NCBI GenBank assembly: GCA_016712035.1
Contig: JADJRT010000001.1
Coordinates: 62,001 to 126,000 of the forward strand
DNA: 64,000 bases
Source of the DNA: Flammeovirgaceae bacterium
Lineage (GTDB): Bacteria > Bacteroidota > Bacteroidia > Cytophagales > Cyclobacteriaceae
Direction of reading: 5' to 3'
Shown: positions 56,979-64,000 of the stretch, in pieces
How the letters are laid out: every line of letters starts with the position of its first letter
Position numbering within the stretch: position 1 is the stretch's first letter
Made by a program: the position numbers and the translations under genes
Notes under the pieces: model-generated
The model's database searches: none
What the model was told of the DNA's origin: nothing
The model's input: the letters and a program-made list of their open reading frames with translations, nothing else

Positions 56979-57732
56979 TTAAATAAAAATTGATTTTGGG
57001 TATTTTACATTAACAAGATATAACGCTTCTGCGGGAACATTCATACCCGCCTGCTTCCGGTCTTTACTTTTCAAAATATCCTGAAACTGCTTCAATGTAA
57101 TTTTTTTTGAACCCACATTTATTAATGTGCCTACTATCGATCGAACCATGCCACGTAAAAATCGATTGGCCGTGATGGTAAAAACCAGCCTATCGCCTTT
57201 TTGATTCCACTTTGCTGTTTTAATGTTGCAAATAAAGTGATTAACGTCTGTATGCACTTTGCTAAAACATTCAAAATCATGTTCGCCTATCAATAACGCA
57301 GTTGCCCGCTCCAAGGTTGGTATATCCAGGTCCTAAAAAATAATAGGCACGGCCCACCAGTATTGGATCTTTTACGCGCGTGATATGATACTCGTACGTT
57401 CTGTCTTGGGCATCGTACCGCGCATTGGCCTCGGGTTTCACTGGGCGAATGGAGCGGATTGCAATGAACCGTGGAAGAATTGAGTTTAGTTTTGGAATCC
57501 ACTCCTTCTCATCAAATACAGCATCCACATCGGCATGGAAATATTGTTTAACACAATGCACACCGGTATCCGTTCTGCCACTCGCAACCACAGGTGTTTT
57601 CTTTCTGAAAACTTTTGTCATTGAATCCTCCACCACCTGCTGCACACTTATTGCGTTCGGTTGGTTTTGCCAACCATGATAGCTAGTGCCGTTGTATGTT
57701 ATTTCGAAAAAGTACCGCATAGAAATTGTCAA
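56979..57732 (-). CDS. truA: tRNA pseudouridine synthase A (one frameshift)
   Basis: Converts U38-40 of the tRNA anticodon arm to pseudouridine; about 250 residues. N-terminal RYFFEITYNGTSYHGWQNQPN; the catalytic Asp55 in SGRTDTGVHC; RYDAQDRTYEYHI; C-terminal NRFLRGMVRSIVGTLINVG. The frame breaks near the CC/GG at 57326-57327; removing one base joins FLGP to DIPTLERATALLIGEHDF. The start may be ATG 57720 (MRYFFEITYNG), four codons inside. It lies seven bases before the thiolase stop on the same strand. Confidence 0.93.
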
Positions 57733-57739
57733 TTGATAA

Positions 57740-58942
57740 TTAACAATTAGGATTCTCGTAAACTATAGCGGCCCCTTGCCCTACGCCAATGCACATTGTG
57801 GCAACACCATATTTTACCTTTCTTTTTTGCATCTCATGAATAAGCGTGGCACTAATGCGAACACCACTGCAACCCAACGGATGTCCAATTGCAATAGCTC
57901 CACCATTAACATTAACGATTTCAGGATTCAATTCTAAATCGCGTTGGCAGGCAATACTTTGTGCAGCAAACGCTTCATTGAGTTCTACCAATCCGATATC
58001 TGAGATTTTTAACCCCGCACGCTTAAGCGCTTTTTGTACAGCTGGCACTGGCCCCACGCCCATGTAAGCAGGATCTACTCCGGCAACGGCCATAGATACC
58101 ACCCGAGCCAGCGGCTTGATAGAAAGCTTATTTAGCAAATCTTCACTTACCAGAAGGCCCGCAGCAGCGCCATCATTAATACCCGATGAGTTTCCGGCCG
58201 TTACCGTTCCGCCTTCTTTAAAAGCCGGTTTTAAGTTAGACAGTTTGTCCAGCGAAGTTTCGCGTGGATATTCATCCTGTTTCACCTCAAAAGTTTCTCT
58301 GCCGTTTTTTACTGTAACGGAAATTAATTCCTCTTTAAACTCTCCCGCTTTATGAGCGGCAAAATATTTTCGTTGCGATGCGAAGCCAAACTGATCTTGC
58401 TCCTCGCGACTGATCTTCCATTTTTCTGCAACGTTCTCGGCTGTTTCTCCCATTGAATAGGGATGATACAATGCTGATAATTTTGAATTGACAAATCGCC
58501 AGCCAATAGTCGTATCAAAAATTTCTGCTTTACGCGAAAAAGCTTCATCGGCTTTAGCCATTACAAACGGGGCGCGGCTCATACTTTCTACACCACCGGC
58601 TATATAACAGATACCATCGCCATTTAAAATTCCGCGTGACGCATCCATGATTGCTTGCAGCCCCGAAGCACACAACCGATTTACCGTAACGCCCCCAATA
58701 TGAGTTGGTAAACCTGCCAGCAACAATGCCATCCGCGCCACATTTCGATTATCTTCACCCGCTTGATTAGCTGCGCCAAATACTACATCTTCTATCGTGG
58801 CAGGATCCAATGCTGGATTTCTTTCCACTAACTTTTTTATAACAAGAGCGGCCAGGTCATCTGGCCTTACAGAAGAAAGCGCTCCTCCGAATTTGCCTAC
58901 AGGGGTTCGGAGAATATCTACGATATAAACAGATTTTGTCAT
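57740..58942 (-). CDS. Acetyl-CoA acyltransferase (thiolase)
   Basis: A 400-residue thiolase II-fold enzyme catalysing thiolytic cleavage or condensation of acyl-CoA; probably beta-oxidation or an aromatic-degradation-type thiolase. Catalytic Cys91 in NRLCASGLQAI; the His in GGAIAIGHPLGCSG; the second Cys in TMCIGVGQGAA. It begins MTKSVYIVDILRTPVGKFGG, the family N-terminus. It is upstream of truA and has no other fatty-acid genes beside it, so the precise pathway stays open (FadA/PcaF-like). Confidence 0.9.
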   Translation of the reverse strand: MTKSVYIVDILRTPVGKFGGALSSVRPDDLAALVIKKLVERNPALDPATIEDVVFGAANQAGEDNRNVARMALLLAGLPTHIGGVTVNRLCASGLQAIMDASRGILNGDGICYIAGGVESMSRAPFVMAKADEAFSRKAEIFDTTIGWRFVNSKLSALYHPYSMGETAENVAEKWKISREEQDQFGFASQRKYFAAHKAGEFKEELISVTVKNGRETFEVKQDEYPRETSLDKLSNLKPAFKEGGTVTAGNSSGINDGAAAGLLVSEDLLNKLSIKPLARVVSMAVAGVDPAYMGVGPVPAVQKALKRAGLKISDIGLVELNEAFAAQSIACQRDLELNPEIVNVNGGAIAIGHPLGCSGVRISATLIHEMQKRKVKYGVATMCIGVGQGAAIVYENPNC

Positions 58943-58975
58943 AAACTTTAGGCTGAGTCTTCGCGCTACATTTAG

Positions 58976-58983
58976 TAGTTTTG
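58976..58983 (+). promoter_or_regulatory. Putative -7 element for the DUF4293 gene
   Basis: TAGTTTTG, exact TAnnTTTG match, 23 bases before the start codon at 59007. A -33 box is not convincing. Confidence 0.35.
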
Positions 58984-59006
58984 GGGCAAGTTAACTCAAC
59001 GGTTTT

Positions 59007-59468
59007 ATGTGGCAAAGAATACAAACTCTGTTTCTGGTTTTAGTGGTAATAAGTATGGTTGTAAGCTTCTTCCTCCCGATCTGGAAAATTGCTGATGCGG
59101 GCAAAGAAATGCAGTTATACCCACTTCATTTTTCAACAATAGAAAATGGAGTAAAAACAACGGAATATTTCCCCTTTAGCATTACTGCTATATTATTAGC
59201 GGCCGCAGCCACCATCGCGATTATGGAAATAAGACGCTTTGACAACCGAATGGCACAAGTAAAGCTCGGTACCCTTAATTCATTAATTCTGGCAGGCGCG
59301 TTAGGCTCTACAGTCTATTTCTATAATCAGGTTACCGGACAATACGGATACGGTCAATTCGGGCTTAGTATCTGGATTCCGTTTATAGGTGTTGCGTGCA
59401 ATTGGCTGGCGATTCGTTTTATCCGAAGAGACGAAAAATTAGTACGCGACTCTGACCGCATTCGCTAA
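59007..59468 (+). CDS. DUF4293 membrane protein
   Basis: A 153-residue protein with four predicted helices (about residues 7-27, 55-75, 87-106 and 118-137). The opening MWQRIQTLFLVLVVISM and the segment FSITAILLAAAATIAIMEIRRFDNRMAQVKLG are typical of the Bacteroidota DUF4293 family. Function unknown. The tpx gene follows 60 bases later in the same direction. Confidence 0.8.
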   Translation: MWQRIQTLFLVLVVISMVVSFFLPIWKIADAGKEMQLYPLHFSTIENGVKTTEYFPFSITAILLAAAATIAIMEIRRFDNRMAQVKLGTLNSLILAGALGSTVYFYNQVTGQYGYGQFGLSIWIPFIGVACNWLAIRFIRRDEKLVRDSDRIR

Positions 59469-59528
59469 ACTTTCTCCACTTCAGCGCTGTTAGTTAACTA
59501 TATAATCTAAATCACTAAAAAATAAAAC

Positions 59529-60026
59529 ATGGCACTTACCAAATTAGGACCTCAGGATGCAAACACGATTGGTAATCTTCCGGCAATTGGGTCTTCCGCT
59601 CCGGATTTTACTTTAACCTCTAACGATATGAAGGATGTTTCGTACCGCGAGTTCGCAGGAAAGAACATTGTACTAAATATTTTTCCCAGTGTCGATACTG
59701 GAATCTGCTCAGCTTCTGTCCGCGAATTCAATAAGCGAGTAGCCTCTATGGAAAATACGGTTGTACTTTGCATTTCGAAAGACTTACCCTTCGCACAAAA
59801 AAGATTTTGTGGCGCAGAAGGAATTGACAAAGCCCTTACACTTTCTGATTACCGCAATCGTGGGTTTGGTAAAAGTTATGGCGTTGAACTAACTGACAGC
59901 GGTTTTGTCGGTTTGTTTGCACGAGCGGTTGTTGTTATTGATCCCGCAGGAAAAGTAAAATATACGGAGCTTGTTCCTCAGATTGGTCAGGAACCAAATT
60001 ACGATGCCGCTGTAAAGGCGATATAA
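59529..60026 (+). CDS. tpx: Thiol peroxidase
   Basis: A 165-residue atypical two-Cys peroxiredoxin reducing hydroperoxides with thioredoxin. The peroxidatic Cys60 lies in PSVDTGICSASVREF (classic P-S-x-D-T-x-x-C), and the resolving Cys94 in KRFCGAEG. SYGVELTDSGFVGLFARAVVVID is the family C-terminal block. A strong terminator lies 22 bases after the stop. Confidence 0.95.
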   Translation: MALTKLGPQDANTIGNLPAIGSSAPDFTLTSNDMKDVSYREFAGKNIVLNIFPSVDTGICSASVREFNKRVASMENTVVLCISKDLPFAQKRFCGAEGIDKALTLSDYRNRGFGKSYGVELTDSGFVGLFARAVVVIDPAGKVKYTELVPQIGQEPNYDAAVKAI

Positions 60027-60047
60027 ACTTTCCGAGTAAAATCATTT

Positions 60048-60077
60048 AAGACCCTTGCTGTAAACCGCAGGGGTCTT
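60048..60077 (+). terminator. Terminator of tpx
   Basis: AAGACCCTTGC (60048-60058), loop TGTAAACC, GCAGGGGTCTT (60067-60077), an 11-base stem with one wobble, followed by TACTTTTC. Confidence 0.85.
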
Positions 60078-60134
60078 TACTTTTCTACCAACACAAATTA
60101 GAGTATCTTTTCAATCTTAAATAGATATCGAAAT

Positions 60135-61403
60135 ATGAAAAGATTCTCACTGATTTGCTGCATTCAACTTTTGATTTTTGGACTGTCAGCTCAAAGTCAA
60201 ACGAAATATTATCTAACTGCTGATCGTGTGTTTGATGGCGAAAACATCCATGAAGGATGGGCGGTTATTGTTGAGGGTGATAAGATCATATCAGTAGGTC
60301 CCAAAGAAAAAGTAAAAGAACCTACTGGGGCAACGCGCATTAATTTTTCGAATTCAACCCTTACACCCGGGCTTATTGAAGGGCACTCGCACTTGCTGCT
60401 GTATCCATACAACATAACCGATTGGGATACGCAGGTTTTAAAAGAAACGGATTCGTATAGAACTGCACGTGCCACGGTACATGCAAAAAATACGCTGATG
60501 GCTGGCTTTACCACGGCCCGTGATCTTGGAACAGAAGGGGCGGGATATTCAGATGTAGCTTTGAAACGCGCTATCAACGAAGGGATCATTCCCGGCCCAC
60601 GGTTAATGGTGGCTGGTCGTGCCATTGTATCAACCGGTTCGTACGGGCCTAAAGGATATGACCACGACCAGGAAATAATGTTGGGTGCCGAACCTGCCGA
60701 TGGAAATGATCTGGTGCGCGTGGTGCGCGATCAGATTGGCAAGGGTGCAGACTTCATAAAAATTTATGCCGACTATCGATGGGGAATTAATGGTGAGGAT
60801 CAACCTTCTTTTACGCTCGATGAATTAAAACTGATTAACGAGGTAACACGTAGCAGTGGCCGGGTGATGGTGTGTCATGCAAAATCAAAAGAAGCAATTA
60901 AAAGAGCGGTGTTGGCTGGGGCCGAAACAATTGAGCATGGAGATTTTATAGATGTGGAGTTGGGCAAGCTTATGAAAGAGCATAACGTAACGTATATTCC
61001 AACAGTATCAGCGGTAGATGTAATCACTCAATATCGTGGATGGAAAAAAGGAGTTGATCCGGTGCCGGCAAACGTAGCTAACAAGAAGCAGAGTTTTAAA
61101 GATGCCCTTGCTTCAGGTGTTACAATTGGCATGGGTGGCGATGTGGGTGTGTATCCACATGGTGAAAATGTACTCGAAATGGAGTTGATGGTGGAATACG
61201 GCATGAAAACTTTTGATGCGCTTAAAGCAGCCACGAGTGTAAACGCGCGCGCCTTTCATTTAGAAAATCAGGTTGGGTTTGTGAAGGAAGGGTTGAAAGC
61301 GGATCTCGTTATTGTAAGTGGAGATCCTTCTAAAAATATTTCTGATCTTAGAAAAGTTAAGTTTGTAATGAAGGATGGCGTGGTGTATCGGAATGAGAAA
61401 TAA
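60135..61403 (+). CDS. Exported amidohydrolase (imidazolonepropionase/prolidase-like)
   Basis: A 422-residue metal-dependent hydrolase with signal peptide (about residues 1-20, ending LSAQS). Metal ligands: H-x-H in PGLIEGHSHLLLYP, the carbamylated Lys in ADFIKIYADYR, His in VMVCHAKSKEA, His in ETIEHGDFID, and Asp in TIGMGGDVGVYPHGE. The layout is that of the Xaa-Pro dipeptidase/imidazolonepropionase-like group common in Bacteroidota. Substrate unknown; peptides or cyclic amides are likely. Sixteen bases separate it from the next gene. Confidence 0.88.
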   Translation: MKRFSLICCIQLLIFGLSAQSQTKYYLTADRVFDGENIHEGWAVIVEGDKIISVGPKEKVKEPTGATRINFSNSTLTPGLIEGHSHLLLYPYNITDWDTQVLKETDSYRTARATVHAKNTLMAGFTTARDLGTEGAGYSDVALKRAINEGIIPGPRLMVAGRAIVSTGSYGPKGYDHDQEIMLGAEPADGNDLVRVVRDQIGKGADFIKIYADYRWGINGEDQPSFTLDELKLINEVTRSSGRVMVCHAKSKEAIKRAVLAGAETIEHGDFIDVELGKLMKEHNVTYIPTVSAVDVITQYRGWKKGVDPVPANVANKKQSFKDALASGVTIGMGGDVGVYPHGENVLEMELMVEYGMKTFDALKAATSVNARAFHLENQVGFVKEGLKADLVIVSGDPSKNISDLRKVKFVMKDGVVYRNEK

Positions 61404-61418
61404 GTCGTACTTTGAACT

Positions 61419-62282
61419 ATGAACCGTAAACAAGCATTAAAAACCATGGCAGCCACAGCGGCTGGTGCCATTGCCTTACCCGAAATGGCAAAAGCGATGA
61501 ACTCGCTTCCGGCTGATTTAAAAAATAATATTAACCACTCCGTTTGCCAGTGGTGTTATAATTCCATTCCGCTTGACGATTTAGCAAAAGCCGCTAAGGA
61601 TATTGGGTTAAAGTCGATCGAACTGCTGGGGCCTGATCAATGGGCAACTGTTCAAAAACATGGGCTTACTTGTGCTATGGCGTACGCTACTGATTTAGGA
61701 TTGGATAAAGGTTTTAACAATCCTGCACATCATGAAAAGTTTCTTAAAGATTATTCCCTAAATATTCCAAAGGCTGCCGATGTCGGATTGAAAAGCGTAA
61801 TCTGCTTTAGTGGCAATGCAAATGGTTTAAGTTCTGAAAAAGGATTGGAGAATTGTGCCGTGGGCTTAGCCCCAGTTTTAAAAGTAGCGGAGAAGCATAA
61901 CATCACCGTGCAAATGGAGCTTCTTAACAGCAAAGTCGATCACAAAGATTATCAATGCGATCATACCGAATGGGGTGTGCAGCTTTGTGAAAAACTAGGC
62001 TCCCCCAATTTTAAATTGTTATACGATATTTATCACATGCAGATTATGGAAGGCGATGTGATTGCCACCATTCGCAAGCATCAAAAGTATATTGGTCATT
62101 ATCATACCGGGGGCGTACCTGGTCGAAACGAAATTGATGATACGCAAGAACTTTTTTATCCAGCCATTATGCGCGCCATAGTTGAAACCGGTTTTAAAGG
62201 GTTTGTAGCGCAAGAGTTTATCCCCAAACGACCCGATAAACTGGCATCGTTAAAACAAGGCGTGGGGATTTGTGACGTGTAG
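61419..62282 (+). CDS. Hydroxypyruvate isomerase-like TIM-barrel protein
   Basis: A 287-residue protein of the xylose isomerase-like / hydroxypyruvate isomerase family. Its N-terminal leader MNRKQALKTMAATAAGAIALP resembles an export signal with a weak Tat-like R-K pair. Barrel residues: QWCYNSIPLDD, GLKSIELLGPDQW, Glu in VQMELLNSKVDH, His/Asp in LLYDIYHMQIMEGD, GHYHTGGVPGRNEID, and Glu in FVAQEFIPKRPD. It is probably co-transcribed with the amidohydrolase. Substrate unknown. Confidence 0.82.
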   Translation: MNRKQALKTMAATAAGAIALPEMAKAMNSLPADLKNNINHSVCQWCYNSIPLDDLAKAAKDIGLKSIELLGPDQWATVQKHGLTCAMAYATDLGLDKGFNNPAHHEKFLKDYSLNIPKAADVGLKSVICFSGNANGLSSEKGLENCAVGLAPVLKVAEKHNITVQMELLNSKVDHKDYQCDHTEWGVQLCEKLGSPNFKLLYDIYHMQIMEGDVIATIRKHQKYIGHYHTGGVPGRNEIDDTQELFYPAIMRAIVETGFKGFVAQEFIPKRPDKLASLKQGVGICDV

Positions 62283-62295
62283 TGAAACAACTACT

Positions 62296-63179
62296 TTATT
62301 GTTGAATCAAGTCCGCTGGCCGCTTATGCTTCCACTTCTTGTGAGTCCATAAGTAATACTGAGGCTCAGCAATGATGTCTTGCTCTAGAAGAGCATTGAT
62401 TTTTCTTGTAATCTCTCCGTAGCCGGTATTACGTGGATCTTCGATGGCATCCGAGAACTCATAGGTATAGTACCCCCGCTTTACTTTATTAATATGCATG
62501 AAAAGCACGGGGGTGTTGAGGTGCTTCGCATACTTCTCGACACCAAAGGTCATGGGTGTGTCCTGGTTAAGAAATGGGCCCCAATAGCATCCATCGGTCT
62601 TACCGGGTGATTGATCGAATGCAAATGTAACCGCGCTAAGATCTTCCGCTTTTTGAAAAGCCCGCATCGCAATCTTAGTAGATGTAAGTATCAAGCCAAA
62701 CTTACTGCGAGAGGATTTTACTTTCTCATCAAAGAATTTATTCTTCAATTGCCTGTAGATAACTACCGCCTGATGCTTGATTTCAATGTTAAGCGCCAAG
62801 GCCAACAACTCCCAATTATTATGATGGCCGGTTGCAATTATTACATTTTGTCCTTTTTCATAAAATCGATCAATATACTCAAGGTTGAGGGTTTCGCCCT
62901 TTGCCGGACTTCAGCTTCAGACATAGTAAATGCTTTTAAGCCCTCTAATAGCAAGTCACAAAAATGACGATAGAAACCACTTACTATTTGCTTATGCTCC
63001 TGTTTTGATTTATTCGGAAAGGAGTTGGTTATGTTTTGGATTACTACCTTTTTCCGATACCCGAAAACCCGATACATAAAAATATATAAGGCATCAGACA
63101 GACCATACAAAACCCGATATGGCAAGTATGAGATGGGTATGATTATGGTGTAGAAAAAAATACTATTAAGCAGACGCAT
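62296..63179 (-). CDS. LpxL-like lysophospholipid acyltransferase, first paralogue (one frameshift)
   Basis: A membrane-bound acyltransferase of the lipid A biosynthesis (LpxL/HtrB) family, about 294 residues. N-terminal membrane segment (FFYTIIIPISYLPYRVLYGL); HX4D/E-type catalytic motif GHHNNWELLAL; AFDQSPGKTDGCYWGPFLNQDTP in the acceptor/donor block; PVLFMHINKVKRGYY near the end. The frame breaks at 62892-62894; one more A joins RAKTLNLEYIDRFYEKGQN. It ends 14 bases from the convergent isomerase-like gene and is followed upstream by a close paralogue on the same strand. Confidence 0.88.
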
Positions 63180-63224
63180 AAAAAATGCTCACGCAAAGGT
63201 TAGAAAATCTACCCAGAAAACTGA

Positions 63225-64000
63225 TTATTGCTGCGTTGATTCCGCTGGTCGTTTGTGTTTCCAACGCTTGTGACTCCATAACCAAAATTCTGGTTTCGCT
63301 ATTATATCCTGCTCAAGCAGCGAATGAATGCGTTGTGTGATTTCACCATAGCCCGTTTTAATTGGCTCTTCGATTGCCTCTGTAAATTCCCAGGAGTAAT
63401 GCCCTCGTTTTATTTTATTGATGCAACCGTAAAGCACCGGGTAGTTGTATTCCTTGGCATACTTCTCTGCACCAAAGATCATCGGTGTATCCTGATTTAG
63501 AAATGTACCCCAGTAACAATTGTTGGATTTACTGGGAGATTGGTCAACCCCAAAGATGATTGCATGGAGATCCTCCCTTTGAAACGCTGACTTAGCTATC
63601 TTGGTGGAGATCATCTCCAACCCATATTTGCCGCGGGAAGATTTCATTTTTCCATCGAGCCATTGATTTTTGAAGGCCTTGTAAAGCGCCAATACTTTAT
63701 GCTTAACGGGGCCATCAATAGCCACCGCTAAAAGTTCCCAATTGTTATAATGCCCACCCGCAATGATTACACTTTGGCCTTTGTCAAGAAGCGATCCATA
63801 AATTCAGGATTGATCACTGTAAATCGCTGTTCCACTTCTTGCTGCGAAATGGTAAACACTTTAATGCTTTCCACAACCAAATCGCAGAAATGCCTGTAGA
63901 AAGCACTCATAATCTGCACATGTTCTTCGCGTGATTTTTCAGGAAATGAATTTGAAATATTTTTTAGCACCACTTTTTTGCGGTAACCGATGACTTTGTA
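63225..64000 (-). CDS. LpxL-like lysophospholipid acyltransferase, second paralogue (3' complete, 5' cut by window end; one frameshift)
   Basis: Homologue of the preceding gene, aligned along its whole visible length: YRKKVVLKNISNSFPEKS against YRKKVVIQNITNSFPNKS; GHYNNWELLAVAI against GHHNNWELLALAL; GVDQSPSKSNNCYWGTFLN against FDQSPGKTDGCYWGPFLN. The frame breaks at 63789-63790; one more base gives DRFLDKGQSVIIAGGHYNN. The start codon lies beyond base 64000. The 45-base gap between the two genes fits tandem duplication. The pair may add two different acyl chains to lipid A or to aminolipids. Confidence 0.86.

Noticed and set aside
1..64000. Programmed ribosomal frameshifting as the explanation of the split genes
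   Set aside because: The breaks occur in unrelated genes, in both directions, at runs of two to seven bases of any type, without slippery heptamers or downstream pseudoknots.
1..64000. Anti-phage defence system, prophage, toxin-antitoxin pair or CRISPR array
   Set aside because: No nuclease-helicase clusters, integrases, repeat-spacer arrays or typical toxin genes were seen. The small XRE regulator belongs to the known DUF2975 pair rather than to a toxin-antitoxin module.

Overview
The window is a chromosomal segment of a free-living Bacteroidota bacterium, most likely order Cytophagales. Evidence for this: a PorW/SprE-type lipoprotein of the type IX secretion/gliding system; an F-type ATPase operon lacking its beta and epsilon genes and preceded by bactofilin and M23 peptidase genes; a long-form NusB beside YtxH, DUF1573, YajC and YbbR genes; several promoters of the Bacteroidota form TTG-N19/20-TAnnTTTG; and many lipoprotein signals. 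No phage, transposase, integrase, CRISPR array or rRNA was seen. One tRNA (His, GTG) is present.

Layout. 1-2277: 3' part of a penicillin-acylase-family Ntn hydrolase. 2400-3857: small ArsR / SRPBCC / VOC operon with a palindromic operator. 3968-8035 (minus): VTT membrane protein, GNAT-like protein, two-PAS histidine kinase and a DJ-1/PfpI-like lipoprotein. 8091-9519 (minus): SAM methyltransferase and UbiA-type prenyltransferase, start and stop overlapping. 9568-16672 (minus): atpG-A-H-F-E-B, AtpI-like, AtpZ-like, bactofilin, M23 peptidase. 16745-23491 (plus): porW, PBP1A, uvrC. 23637-28639: prolyl oligopeptidase, a TspO-related protein, a DKNYY protein and a DUF2975/XRE pair. 28740-34487: serS, rho, DEAD-box helicase, dihydroorotase. 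34524-40919: tRNA-His, small conserved proteins, dxs, scpA, a deformylase-like protein and a Tat-exported Gfo/Idh/MocA protein. 40964-50748 (minus): nusB, YtxH, DUF1573, yajC, ybbR, coaE, then a MFP-RND-TolC efflux set. 50857-58942: leucine-type dehydrogenase, two ABC exporter half-transporters, an outer-membrane barrel protein, truA, thiolase. 59007-64000: DUF4293, tpx, amidohydrolase, a sugar-isomerase-like protein and a tandem pair of LpxL-like acyltransferases, the second cut by the window end.

The dominant anomaly is that about 20 genes, many of them housekeeping (atpG, uvrC, coaE, truA, PBP1A, porW and others), are split by about 30 single-base indels, nearly all in short homopolymers, both too short and too long. 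The conserved protein continues exactly in the next frame each time. This is best explained by uncorrected sequencing error rather than gene decay or recoding. I therefore give each such gene as one CDS over its full span and state where the frame breaks.

I found no convincing new multi-gene system. The most interesting biological signals are the operator/promoter structures of the ArsR and DUF2975/XRE operons, a hairpin between atpE and atpF, the UbiA-methyltransferase pair, the linkage of envelope genes to the ATPase operon, a deformylase-like protein with an altered motif, and the tandem acyltransferase duplication.
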